Source of the DNA: an uncultured Opitutia bacterium
GTDB lineage: Bacteria; Verrucomicrobiota; Verrucomicrobiia; Opitutales; UBA953
Assembly (NCBI GenBank): GCA_903829855.1
Contig: CAIKRN010000070.1
Span: 1-14,654 of the forward strand
DNA length: 14,654 nt
Direction: 5' to 3'
The position numbers and the translations under genes are program-made. Positions 1 through 7,789 of this stretch are shown one piece after another. The notes below the pieces were generated by a model. That model saw nothing but the letters and a program-made list of their open reading frames with translations. It did not search any database and was not told the DNA's origin. The first letter of the stretch is position 1. The number at the start of each line of letters is the position of its first letter.

Positions 1-1
1 G

Positions 2-379
2 GGCGAGCTCGCGGTCTTCTGCTCAGCCTTGGTCGGCGGTAGCCTCGTTTTCCTGTGGCACAATGCAGCACCCGCCGAAATCTATATGGGCGATGTGGGT
101 GCGCTCGGTATTGGCGGCGGTCTCGGGGCGGTGGCGTGCCTGATGCACCAGCCGTTCCTGCTCGCGATTGTCGGCGGCGTCTTTGTCTTTGAGGCCCTCT
201 CCGTGATGCTGCAGGTGGCGTACTTCAAGCGCACGGGCGGCAAGCGGCTCTTCCTGATGACGCCCATTCATCACCACTTCCAGAAGTTAGGCTGGCCTGC
301 GACCAAGGTCGTGGCGCGTTTCTGGATTCTCTCTTTCCTCTGCGGGCTGCTCGGCCTGCTCTCCCTGAAGTTACGATGA
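2..379 (+). CDS. mraY: Phospho-MurNAc-pentapeptide transferase MraY, C-terminal part (5' end outside the window)
   Basis: Integral inner-membrane enzyme that transfers phospho-MurNAc-pentapeptide from UDP to undecaprenyl phosphate, forming lipid I. The reading frame is open from base 2, so about 125 C-terminal residues are visible and the start lies upstream. Visible family marks are the cytoplasmic-loop motif FMGDVG-like (YMGDVGALGIGG), the hydrophobic stretch FLLAIVGGVFVFEALSVMLQV, the strongly conserved histidine cluster APIHHH-like (TPIHHHFQKLGW), and the final membrane helix ending SLKLR. The C-terminus aligns without gaps to the E. coli protein as I remember it. Its stop codon overlaps the murD start (ATGA, 376-379), implying translational coupling. 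Identity is secure; only completeness is limited by the window edge. Confidence 0.97.
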   Translation, partial: GELAVFCSALVGGSLVFLWHNAAPAEIYMGDVGALGIGGGLGAVACLMHQPFLLAIVGGVFVFEALSVMLQVAYFKRTGGKRLFLMTPIHHHFQKLGWPATKVVARFWILSFLCGLLGLLSLKLR

Positions 380-1650
380 GCGAGTTCCCCGAATCCCTTC
401 GCCGACGCCTCACGCGCCCTGCTGCCATTTTCGGTGAAGGGGTCAGCGGTCGCTCGGTCGCGGAATCGCTCGCGGGTGCCGGCTTTGCTTCGGTCATCTA
501 TGACGAGCATGGCGAGAATCGTCAGTTCGGTCCCGAGGAAGCCGCCCGGCATGACTTACTGGTGTACAGCCCGGGCTTCCCTCAGTCGCACCCATGGATC
601 ATCGCCGCCCGCCGCACCGGGATGCAGTGCCTCGCTGAACTTGATTTTGGAGCGCTCCTTTGGACGGGACCCGCTATCGCCATCACGGGTACGAACGGTA
701 AAACGACCATCACAGAATTTCTCTCTTTCGCCTTCAAGCGCGCCGGTCTCGATGCCATCGCCTGCGGCAATGTCGGCCTGCCGCTGACATCATTGGAACG
801 CACGGTTTCCAATGGTTCCTTCGTCGCTGTGGTCGAAGTCAGTTCTTTCCAGTCCGAGGATCTGCGTCACTTCACCCCCGAGGCGGTGTTGTGGACTAAC
901 TTCGATGAGGATCATCTTGATCGCCACGGCGATCTCGAAAGTTACTTCCGCGCCAAATTCAAACTGATTGAGCGGATGATGCCCGGTGGCATCTTGGTGG
1001 TCGGGGAGTCCGTCGTGGAGGCAGCTCGTCAGTTTGGGATCGAGCTCCCCGCGGAGGCGTTGATTGCAACGCGTGCCGATGTGGCGGAAACCGTCCCGGC
1101 CGGCTCGATGTTTGATTCGTGGCCGCAGCGCGAGAACTGGGCGATTCTTGTCAAGTATTGGCAGGCGCGCGGCATCGCGATGCGCCATCTCGAGGAAGCC
1201 GCCCGATTGTTCCGCCTCCCGCCGCACCGCCTACGGAAGGTCGCGGAAAATAAGGGAATCGAATTTTGGAACGACTCCAAGGGGACCAACTTCCACGCCG
1301 TGCAGGCGGCACTTTCCCAATTCAGCATCCCGGTCCGTTGGATCGGGGGCGGCAAGTGGAAGGGGGGCGACCTTGGGCGTTTCGCCCGCCGCATCGCCCC
1401 GCTCATCGACACCGCTTACCTGATTGGAGAGACTGCGCCTGAGTTACACCGCCACTTTGAAGAACTCGGTAAACCTAGTCGATGTTTCCCAACGCTGCAG
1501 GACGCCGTCGTCGCGGCCGCGAAGGATGCCCATGGCCCTTTAGCCATTCTGCTCAGTCCCGGATTTTCCAGCTTCGATCAATTCCGCGGCTATGCCGAGC
1601 GCGGCATGGTCTTTGAGCGGGCCGCCACGTCGCTGGCGAACCGCACCTAA
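376..1650 (+). CDS. murD: UDP-N-acetylmuramoyl-L-alanine--D-glutamate ligase MurD
   Basis: Cytoplasmic ATP-dependent ligase that adds D-glutamate to UDP-MurNAc-L-Ala. The protein has 424 residues, close to the usual 430-450. An N-terminal Rossmann-like UDP-binding domain (about 1-95) is followed by the Mur-ligase P-loop TGTNGKT at 104-110, the EVSSFQSE segment of the central domain, a NFDEDHLDRH metal/ATP-binding stretch, and FRAKFKL, which contains the lysine expected to be carbamylated. The C-terminal domain carries NDSKGTN, the MurD version of the NDSKATN motif with Gly for Ala. The first ATG overlaps the mraY stop by 4 bases, which fixes the start. MurD rather than MurC/E/F is supported by the NDSK motif, the SSFQ motif and the position directly after mraY. 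Expression is probably from the upstream dcw promoter. Confidence 0.96.
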   Translation: MSEFPESLRRRLTRPAAIFGEGVSGRSVAESLAGAGFASVIYDEHGENRQFGPEEAARHDLLVYSPGFPQSHPWIIAARRTGMQCLAELDFGALLWTGPAIAITGTNGKTTITEFLSFAFKRAGLDAIACGNVGLPLTSLERTVSNGSFVAVVEVSSFQSEDLRHFTPEAVLWTNFDEDHLDRHGDLESYFRAKFKLIERMMPGGILVVGESVVEAARQFGIELPAEALIATRADVAETVPAGSMFDSWPQRENWAILVKYWQARGIAMRHLEEAARLFRLPPHRLRKVAENKGIEFWNDSKGTNFHAVQAALSQFSIPVRWIGGGKWKGGDLGRFARRIAPLIDTAYLIGETAPELHRHFEELGKPSRCFPTLQDAVVAAAKDAHGPLAILLSPGFSSFDQFRGYAERGMVFERAATSLANRT

Positions 1651-1697
1651 TTTTCATCAACCCACCCACCCAGCTAAACCCACCAATACATACTAAC

Positions 1698-2264
1698 ATG
1701 CGCCCTATTATTACAGTCACCGCCGTCGTGCTCGTGCACCTCTGCGTCATCGCCGTCCTCGTCGGCGTCAACGGCTGCCGCAGTACCAGCGGCTTTGAAG
1801 AGCCGATTAACCCTGCCGTTTTCTCGGCGGGTGCGCGTCCCACGACTCCGCCGGCAACCGCCGCCCTTGCCCCCGTTAATAATCCTGCGCTGCTTCCCCT
1901 GCCGGCCCCCACCAAGCTCACCGCCGTGGCCCCTGTTGGCCCGGGGGGCAAGTATACCGCCGTCAAGGGCGACTCCCTTGCAGGTATTGCCTTACGCGAG
2001 AAGGTTACCCGCCAGTCGTTGGCCACCGCCAATCACTTGACGATTAACGCCATTATCAAGCCAGGTGACGTGCTCGTGATTCCTAAGGCGGGTGCGCCTA
2101 AAGCTGCCGCGAAGACGGCCCCGAAGGCCGGCACGACCCCGGCGACCAAGGCAGCCCCGGCCGAACCGGCACCGACGTTCACCCCCTTAAAGCTTCTCAC
2201 TTCGGGTACACCTGCGGCGGCGGCGGAAGCGAAGCCGGCCGAAGCCGTTCCGGCCACGAAGTAA
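1698..2264 (+). CDS. LysM-domain membrane-anchored protein or lipoprotein within the dcw operon
   Basis: Protein of 188 residues with a hydrophobic N-terminal segment (about 4-24) ending in VNGC. Cys27 could be a lipidation site, but Asn at -2 is unusual for a lipobox, so an uncleaved membrane anchor is equally possible. A Pro/Ala-rich linker (about 38-84) precedes one LysM domain at about 85-131: it begins KYTAVKGDSLAGIA and ends IIKPGDVLVIPK, the normal LysM pattern. LysM domains bind N-acetylglucosamine-containing glycans such as peptidoglycan. The C-terminal 55 residues are low-complexity Ala/Pro/Lys/Thr. It lies 47 bases after murD and 21 before ftsW with no clear Shine-Dalgarno; the purine-poor leader (1651-1697) contains repeated CCCACC runs. 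A role in envelope or septal wall function is inferred from the domain and neighbours only. Confidence 0.88.
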   Translation: MRPIITVTAVVLVHLCVIAVLVGVNGCRSTSGFEEPINPAVFSAGARPTTPPATAALAPVNNPALLPLPAPTKLTAVAPVGPGGKYTAVKGDSLAGIALREKVTRQSLATANHLTINAIIKPGDVLVIPKAGAPKAAAKTAPKAGTTPATKAAPAEPAPTFTPLKLLTSGTPAAAAEAKPAEAVPATK

Positions 2265-2285
2265 TCTGTCGGTCCGCGCTACGTC

Positions 2286-3500
2286 ATGGTCATCAAGGTC
2301 AAACATGAGAATCCCGGGGCCCTGGGTGGGTATTCGCTGGGGATTATCGTGCTGGCCTTGGCCTTGGCGTTGTTTGGCTTGGTGGTCCAGTATAGCGCGG
2401 GGATTTCCCTGTCCTCGAGCAATCGCACGGCGGCGTTCGATCGCCAGTTGTTTTATGTCCCTATCGCGATTGCCGCCGGGTTTTTCTTCTTTCGCTTAAA
2501 CCTGGATCGGGTGCGGGAACGTCGCTGGTGGATTCTCGGCGTTGCTTGCGTGGTGATGGCGCTCGCGCGCGTGCCGGGTATCGGCGTTTCGGTCAACGGG
2601 TCTTGGCGGTGGATTGATTTCGGTTTTTTCCGCCTGCAAGCTTCTGATTTGGGCAAACTGGCCATCGTCCTAGTTCTTTCCGATGTGCTGGCGCGCATGC
2701 AGCGGCATACGTTAAAGACGAAGTTTCGCATCTGGCGCTTAAGTGATCGTCATCCTTATGTGATGACGACGGCAGGGTGGCTGGATTGTCGCGAGGGTTT
2801 CTTGAAGCCGTTAGGCATTATTCTCCTCATCGCGGGTTTCATCGCCTTGGGCCCTGATCTCGGTACCATCCTGCTTTGTGTGGCCGTCGGTGGCGTGATG
2901 ATGCTTATTTCGGGCGTCCGCTGGGCGTACGTAATCCCGACGTTTATTTTCGGGGCTACCGCGCTCACAGTGCTCATTCTGCATTGGCCGAATCGCATGC
3001 GTCGGTTCACTTCTTTTCTCGAGCCATGGGAGAAACGCGGGGATGAGGCCTATCAGTTGTTTGAAGGCATGGTGGCGTTCGGCGTGGGGGGTTTGACAGG
3101 GAAGGGCGCCGCGAACGGCATCCAGGGTCGGGCCTACTTGCCCGAAGCTCATACCGACTTTGTTTTCTCGGTCATTGGCGAGGAATACGGGCTCGTCGCG
3201 ACGAGCATCGTGGCGTTCACGTATTTCACGATTTTCATTTTGGCTTACCGGGCGATGCGGCACGCATCAGATCTCTATCGATTCAACGTCTGCCTTGGGG
3301 CGACGCTTTTCTTGGTCCTCCAGGCACTCATTAATATGGGAGTCGTCACGGGATGCCTGCCGACGAAGGGTATCTCGCTGCCGTTCATTAGCTACGGCGG
3401 GACCAATCTCGTCATCATGTCGTGCATGGTGGGTTTGGTACTCAACTGCATTCGCGATTCCGCTACTCCGGCGTTTACGCCCAAGGAGGCTCGCGTATGA
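2286..3500 (+). CDS. ftsW: Septal peptidoglycan polymerase FtsW (SEDS family)
   Basis: Polytopic inner-membrane glycosyltransferase that polymerises lipid II at the septum with its partner class B penicillin-binding protein. It has 404 residues with about ten hydrophobic segments. SEDS marks in order: VNGSWRWIDFG with LQASDLGK (about 103-124), GPDLGT (189-194), the large periplasmic-loop motif YLPEAHTDFVFSVIGEE (284-300) whose Asp291 matches the catalytic Asp of SEDS polymerases, and LPTKGISLPFISYGGTN near 348-364. FtsW rather than RodA is chosen because it sits between murD and murG. The loop around residues 137-168 is longer than I expect for FtsW and may be a lineage-specific insertion. 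The ATG start has no obvious ribosome-binding site. Its stop overlaps the murG start (ATGA), and the murG Shine-Dalgarno lies in its last codons. Confidence 0.95.
   Translation: MVIKVKHENPGALGGYSLGIIVLALALALFGLVVQYSAGISLSSSNRTAAFDRQLFYVPIAIAAGFFFFRLNLDRVRERRWWILGVACVVMALARVPGIGVSVNGSWRWIDFGFFRLQASDLGKLAIVLVLSDVLARMQRHTLKTKFRIWRLSDRHPYVMTTAGWLDCREGFLKPLGIILLIAGFIALGPDLGTILLCVAVGGVMMLISGVRWAYVIPTFIFGATALTVLILHWPNRMRRFTSFLEPWEKRGDEAYQLFEGMVAFGVGGLTGKGAANGIQGRAYLPEAHTDFVFSVIGEEYGLVATSIVAFTYFTIFILAYRAMRHASDLYRFNVCLGATLFLVLQALINMGVVTGCLPTKGISLPFISYGGTNLVIMSCMVGLVLNCIRDSATPAFTPKEARV
3483..3489 (+). promoter_or_regulatory. Strong Shine-Dalgarno for murG
   Basis: AAGGAGG lies within the last codons of ftsW, 7 bases before the ATG at 3497. 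It is one of the few good ribosome-binding sites in the cluster. It decides the murG start in favour of 3497 over an upstream in-frame ATG at 3422 that would be buried in ftsW. Confidence 0.85.
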
Positions 3501-4588
3501 GCCGTATGCTGCTTGCGTGCGGCGGGACAGGCGGCCATCTGGCCCCAGGTATCGCCCTCGCTCAGCGGCTCACCGAGGAAGGGCATGAATGTCAGCTGGT
3601 CGTCAGTAGCAAAGCGGTCGACGCCCGGATGACTTCTAACTACCCACGCTTGAGGTTCGTTTCCGGCAAAGGTCGCGGGTTTGGTCCGGGCCTTATCGCC
3701 AAAATACTTTTTTTCCCGGCGTTGATCGGAGCGGTCTGGTCAGCTTGGCGTCAGCAACGGCAATTTCGTCCGGATGCCTTGGTTTGTTTTGGTGGCTTCA
3801 TGAGCCTCGGGCCGGCTTTAGCATGTTGGCTTACGGGAGTTCCGGTGCTCGTCCATGAAGCGAACCGTCATCCAGGCAAGGCGGTGCGTCTCATCGCGCG
3901 TTTCGCCGCTTCCGTGCATCTTCCCGCGGGCGTACGTCTCGCCGGAGTCGTCGCCGAACGTCAGCATGATTCAGGCTACCCGGTGCGTGCAGAGATTCGT
4001 CCGCAAGCCCGTGACGCTGCCCGCCGTTTGCTCGGCCTGCCGCCCGCGGGCCGCCTTTTACTGGTGACGGGTGGCAGCCAAGGTGCGGCCTCTCTTAATC
4101 GCTGGGTCGAGGAGCATGTCGCGGAATTTACCGCCCGCTCGGTGCATGTGTTGTGTCTGACTGGGCCCGGTGGTCGTGAAGAAGAATTACGTACCCCGCA
4201 GTCCGTCGTGAAGTTCATGCCATTTTGCCACCAGATGGCGGCGGCTTATTCGGCTGCGGATTTGGCCGTTACTCGGGCGGGGGCGGGTACGCTCGCTGAA
4301 TTGGCCACTTGTCGCACGCCAGCAGTGCTGGTGCCCTATCCACGCGCCGCGGACGATCATCAGACCGCCAACGCCCTGCAAAGTGCGGCGACCGGCGGCG
4401 CGGTCCTCTTGGCGGAACGTGATCTCGGAAAGCTCTCGGCGATGGTCTTTGCCCGCATCTCAGACAACGGGGCACTCTCCGCGATGCGGGATGCTCTGGC
4501 TTTGGCCGATGCGGCGAATCGCTGGGAAGAACTTGCCATCGAAACAGTCTCACTTGCTGGTCGGAAATCCCGCCCCATACCTGCATGA
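3497..4588 (+). CDS. murG: Lipid II synthase MurG (UDP-GlcNAc:lipid I N-acetylglucosaminyltransferase)
   Basis: Peripheral membrane GT-B glycosyltransferase that adds GlcNAc to lipid I to make lipid II on the cytoplasmic face. It has 363 residues, the usual size. The N-terminal domain carries the glycine-rich loop GGTGGH at 9-14 and the HEAN segment at 120-123, a variant of the usual HEQN. The C-terminal domain carries GGSQGA at 192-197, TRAGAGTLAE at 259-268 (the UDP-GlcNAc-binding S/AGA-x-T-x-x-E motif) and YPRAADDHQTANA near 281-293. The start at 3497 overlaps the ftsW stop by 4 bases and has a strong Shine-Dalgarno; it places GGTGGH at the expected distance from the N-terminus. The stop overlaps the murC-murB start by 4 bases. 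It acts between MraY and FtsW in the same operon. Confidence 0.96.
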   Translation: MSRMLLACGGTGGHLAPGIALAQRLTEEGHECQLVVSSKAVDARMTSNYPRLRFVSGKGRGFGPGLIAKILFFPALIGAVWSAWRQQRQFRPDALVCFGGFMSLGPALACWLTGVPVLVHEANRHPGKAVRLIARFAASVHLPAGVRLAGVVAERQHDSGYPVRAEIRPQARDAARRLLGLPPAGRLLLVTGGSQGAASLNRWVEEHVAEFTARSVHVLCLTGPGGREEELRTPQSVVKFMPFCHQMAAAYSAADLAVTRAGAGTLAELATCRTPAVLVPYPRAADDHQTANALQSAATGGAVLLAERDLGKLSAMVFARISDNGALSAMRDALALADAANRWEELAIETVSLAGRKSRPIPA

Positions 4589-6867
4589 GCGCCTTGGATT
4601 CAGCGTGGTTACTGGGAGCGTGCGGTATGGGCGTCGGGCCTTTGGCGATTTACCTTAAGGGCGAGGGCTGGGATGTCTCGGGCTGGGATGATTCGACCGG
4701 AAGTCCGATGGAACTACAGTTAGCGACCGCCGAGGTGCCGCTCCTGCGCGATCCTTGGGCCGCTGGTCGTCGTCCGATAGTCGTTGGTCGCTCGAGTGCG
4801 GTGAAGCCTGGGCATGCCGCTCTGGATTTGGCCTTGGCCCATGATGTGCGTGTGCTCCGTCGGGGCGAATTGCTGGCGGAACGGGTGGCCCATCGCCGTT
4901 TTGTCGCCGTTTGCGGGAGCCACGGTAAGACCACCACCTGCGGCATGCTCGTCGCTGCGCTCACGAGCAGTGGTGCCGATTTCGGTTATGTGCTGGGCGG
5001 GCTGTTTCGTGATCCCGCTTTCCCTCCAGCCCGTGCGACGCAGACCTCCCCATGGGTGGTCGCGGAGGTCGATGAATCCGATGGGACGATCGGAGCGTTC
5101 TCCCCCGATGTCACCGTGGCAGTAAATCTGGATTGGGATCACCCCGATTATTACCGCGATGAAGCGGCATTGGAAGGCGTCTTCCGCGCCCTCTTTGAGC
5201 GCACGCGCTCGGCGGTGATTATTCCGGTGGGGAACGAACGACTCGAACGACTCACTCAAGGCTTGGGGGTGCCGGTCATTCGTGTAGGCCCCGCGGGCGA
5301 CTATTCTCTCGATCTTCTTCAGGGCGGGCATTCGTCATCCGTGGTGCGGCTGAGCGGGCGCTTCCCGGAACGGCAAGTCAATCTGCCGGTCGCTGGCACC
5401 TTTAATCGTTCCAATGCGGCCCTAGCCTTGGCGGCGACCCATTTCATCACGAACAGCCTAGCCGAAGAACCGATGGCGCGGTGGCGCGGAATCCGTCGCC
5501 GCCAAGATGTTCTTTTCGAGCGGACGGGCCTACGCGTGCTGGCTGACTACGCGCATCATCCTACCGAAATTGCCGCGTTATTACAGTGGGTCCGCGAGAC
5601 GCACACGGGTCGATTAATCGTCGTTTTCCAGCCCCATCGACATACCCGGACGCGCCAATATGCCGCTGAGTTTCGGGCTGCCTTGGCGATCGCCGATCAA
5701 GCTTTTGTACTCCCCGTCTATGCGGCGGGCGAACCCGTCGTTGAAGGCGGGCGTTCCGAATCCGTGGTTGCGGGTTCCGCGCATCGCTTGGTGGAGGACC
5801 GCTTGGCTTTGCCGTCTCTCCTGGCACCACTCACGGCGGACGGTGACACCGTAGTGGCGTTCGTTGGAGCGGGCGATATCGAGCGTGACGCCGAAGCGTA
5901 TGCGAAGCTTTTGCGCCGGCAAGGTGCCGAGATTCTCTCTTTGGATTTGCCCGATCTGGTCGCCGGCCGCCTTTCACCGGAGAGTGTGCTGCGTGCGAAT
6001 GAGCCCCTGGCGCGGCGGACGACCCTCGGTCTCGGTGGTACCGCCCGTTGGTATGCAGAGCCGGCGACAGTCGATGACGTTGTCGCTTTATTACGGGCGG
6101 CCGCCGAACTTGACCTCCGGTATTTTGTCATCGGGCGGGGCTCCAATTTATTCGTTCCAGATGAAGGTTACGACGGACTCATCGTACACCTTGAGTCGTC
6201 CCGCTGGGGTTCCGTCCAAGATCTTGGCGAAGGCCGCCTCCGTGTCGGCGGAGGCGCTCGCCTGAAAGAGCTCTGCGGTTTCGCGGCCCGGGAAGGCTGG
6301 AAGGGCTTTGAATTTCTCGAGGGCATCCCGGGCACGCTGGGCGGCTCTTTGCGCATGAATGCGGGTGCGATGGGTGGCTGGATCTTCGATGTGGTTGAAT
6401 CGATTGAGTGGCTTTCCCCTCACGGTCAGGTCCGGGCGGCCCGCCGTGATTGTTTTGATGCCCTCTACCGTGACTGCCCTCAGTTACACGGGGCCGTGGT
6501 GCTTTCCGCTGTCCTTCATTCTGCGGGTCGGGATGAACCTGCTGCCATCCGCGCCCGTATGGATGAGATGGCCCGCCAGCGTCGAGAGTCTCAGCCTCGA
6601 GAGTCGAGCGCGGGGTGTGTCTTCAAAAATCCTGACGGCGATAAGGCGGGTCGACTGATTGACCTCTCCGGCCTGAAGGGGCGCGCGGTGGGCCCGGTTT
6701 CCGTTTCTCACTTGCACGCTAATTTCTTGGTGAATAGTGGCGATGCTTCTTCCGCCGACTTCATCGCTTTGATGCGGGAAGTCCGGGCTGAGGTGAAAGC
6801 CCGTCAAGGCGTTGAGCTGCAGCCTGAAATCATTGCCCTTGGGCACGAGTGGAAGGAGCTACTATGA
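4585..6867 (+). CDS. murCB: Bifunctional MurC-MurB fusion: UDP-MurNAc--L-alanine ligase / UDP-enolpyruvyl-GlcNAc reductase
   Basis: One 760-residue frame joins two cytoplasmic enzymes that catalyse consecutive steps. MurB reduces UDP-GlcNAc-enolpyruvate to UDP-MurNAc using FAD and NADPH; MurC then ligates L-Ala. MurC half (about 1-447): glycine-rich GACGMG near 11-16, P-loop GSHGKTT at 111-117, EVDESDGT at 161-168, NLDWDHPDYY at 181-190, GTFNRSNA at 271-278, DYAHHPTE at 321-328 and PHRHTRTR at 350-357. DYAHHPTE argues for MurC over the related recycling ligase Mpl. MurB half (about 455-760): RTTLGLGG at 478-485, GRGSNLF at 517-523, GIPGTLGG at 580-587, MNAGAMGG at 591-598, SAGCVFKNP at 675-683 and QPEI with Glu748. 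The architecture looks like a type II MurB. Cys678 replaces the classical catalytic Ser. No stop or frameshift separates the halves. Overlaps murG and ddl by 4 bases each. Confidence 0.95.
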   Translation: MSALDSAWLLGACGMGVGPLAIYLKGEGWDVSGWDDSTGSPMELQLATAEVPLLRDPWAAGRRPIVVGRSSAVKPGHAALDLALAHDVRVLRRGELLAERVAHRRFVAVCGSHGKTTTCGMLVAALTSSGADFGYVLGGLFRDPAFPPARATQTSPWVVAEVDESDGTIGAFSPDVTVAVNLDWDHPDYYRDEAALEGVFRALFERTRSAVIIPVGNERLERLTQGLGVPVIRVGPAGDYSLDLLQGGHSSSVVRLSGRFPERQVNLPVAGTFNRSNAALALAATHFITNSLAEEPMARWRGIRRRQDVLFERTGLRVLADYAHHPTEIAALLQWVRETHTGRLIVVFQPHRHTRTRQYAAEFRAALAIADQAFVLPVYAAGEPVVEGGRSESVVAGSAHRLVEDRLALPSLLAPLTADGDTVVAFVGAGDIERDAEAYAKLLRRQGAEILSLDLPDLVAGRLSPESVLRANEPLARRTTLGLGGTARWYAEPATVDDVVALLRAAAELDLRYFVIGRGSNLFVPDEGYDGLIVHLESSRWGSVQDLGEGRLRVGGGARLKELCGFAAREGWKGFEFLEGIPGTLGGSLRMNAGAMGGWIFDVVESIEWLSPHGQVRAARRDCFDALYRDCPQLHGAVVLSAVLHSAGRDEPAAIRARMDEMARQRRESQPRESSAGCVFKNPDGDKAGRLIDLSGLKGRAVGPVSVSHLHANFLVNSGDASSADFIALMREVRAEVKARQGVELQPEIIALGHEWKELL
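6853..6858 (+). promoter_or_regulatory. Shine-Dalgarno for ddl
   Basis: AAGGAG sits in the last codons of murC-murB, 5 bases before the ATG at 6864. It supports that ATG over the in-frame GTG at 6849, which lies before this site and would add five residues. Confidence 0.8.
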
Positions 6868-7787
6868 GTTCTTCCCCTGAAATAATCATCCTGTGCGGAG
6901 GGTGCTCCTCGGAGCGTGAGGTCTCGCTTCGTTCGGGGAAGGCTGTGGCCTCGGTACTTCCGGATGCCCGTCTCGTCGAACTGGAGACGGATGCTTTACC
7001 CGCGTGGATTGACGGTGCTCAACACCTTGTCTGGCCCGTCCTGCACGGGGGCTGGGGTGAAGACGGTCGGGCCCAGGCTGAGATGGAAGCCCGCGGCATT
7101 GTCTTCGCCGGATGCTCATCGGAGGCTAGTCGACTGTGCATGGACAAGGTCGCCACCAAGCGTGCCATGCGTGGGGCGCAGGTACCCGCCATCCCGGAGG
7201 TTGCTTTTTCGGGTGCCACTAAGCCCGCCGCGGCGGAGCTAATTGCCGCCCTCGGTGACCAAATCGTCATCAAGCCTTCCGACCAAGGGAGCAGCGTGGG
7301 TCTCTTCATGTTGGCAGGGGAGGCAGCCATCGCTCAGTCTCTGGCTGAGATTCCTGCCTCTGGTCACTGGATGGCCGAGCGCCGTTTGACGGGTCGCGAG
7401 ATGTCGGTCGGTATTCTGGATGGCCGGGCGATGGGGATTGTTGAAATTATCCCGTTAGCTGGCGTTTACGATTATAAGACGAAGTATACCAAGGGTTCGT
7501 CGGAGTACCGCTTTCCAGCCCCCCTTGCCCCCGAGGTCACCGCCGCCATTGCGGCGGCCGCGGAGCGACTCTTTGCGGCGTGCGGCTGCCGGGACTTTGC
7601 CCGGGCCGATGTATTTCTTGAGCCTGACGGGCAGTTCTATTTCCTTGAGATCAACACGATGCCCGGAATGACCGAAACCAGTTTGATGCCCAAGAGTGCC
7701 TCCTGTGTTGGGCTTGATTTTACTTCACTGGTTCGCCGCATGTCCGCTCCGGCACGTGCGCGCGCCAGTCAAACTCAACGTTACTGA
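6864..7787 (+). CDS. ddl: D-alanine--D-alanine ligase
   Basis: Cytoplasmic ATP-grasp ligase that makes the D-Ala-D-Ala dipeptide later joined to the stem peptide by MurF. It has 307 residues, matching short DdlB-type enzymes. Motifs in order: GGCSSEREVSLRSG near 12-25, where Glu17 matches the substrate-binding Glu of DdlB; HGGWGEDG at 61-68; VIKPSDQGSSVG at 135-146, the ATP-grasp glycine-rich loop; YDYKTKYTKG near 202-211; RADVFL with Arg248; and LEINTMPGMT at 261-270, containing the metal-ligating Glu and Asn. The YDYKTKY region is as in D-Ala-D-Ala ligases; I see no reason to call a D-lactate or D-serine ligase, but specificity was not tested. The start at 6864 overlaps the murC-murB stop by 4 bases and has a good Shine-Dalgarno. 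It ends 2 bases before the ftsQ-like gene. Confidence 0.96.
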   Translation: MSSSPEIIILCGGCSSEREVSLRSGKAVASVLPDARLVELETDALPAWIDGAQHLVWPVLHGGWGEDGRAQAEMEARGIVFAGCSSEASRLCMDKVATKRAMRGAQVPAIPEVAFSGATKPAAAELIAALGDQIVIKPSDQGSSVGLFMLAGEAAIAQSLAEIPASGHWMAERRLTGREMSVGILDGRAMGIVEIIPLAGVYDYKTKYTKGSSEYRFPAPLAPEVTAAIAAAAERLFAACGCRDFARADVFLEPDGQFYFLEINTMPGMTETSLMPKSASCVGLDFTSLVRRMSAPARARASQTQRY

Positions 7788-7789
7788 CC

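Noticed and set aside
3422..3496. In-frame N-terminal extension of murG
   Set aside because: It lies wholly inside ftsW, has no family similarity, and the strong Shine-Dalgarno at 3483 points to the ATG at 3497.
2286..3500. SEDS protein as RodA
   Set aside because: Motifs alone do not fully separate RodA from FtsW, but the position between murD and murG is typical of ftsW.
4585..5930. First half of the fusion as Mpl (murein peptide ligase) rather than MurC
   Set aside because: DYAHHPTE and EVDESDG are the MurC forms, and Mpl is not expected to be fused to MurB in a dcw operon.
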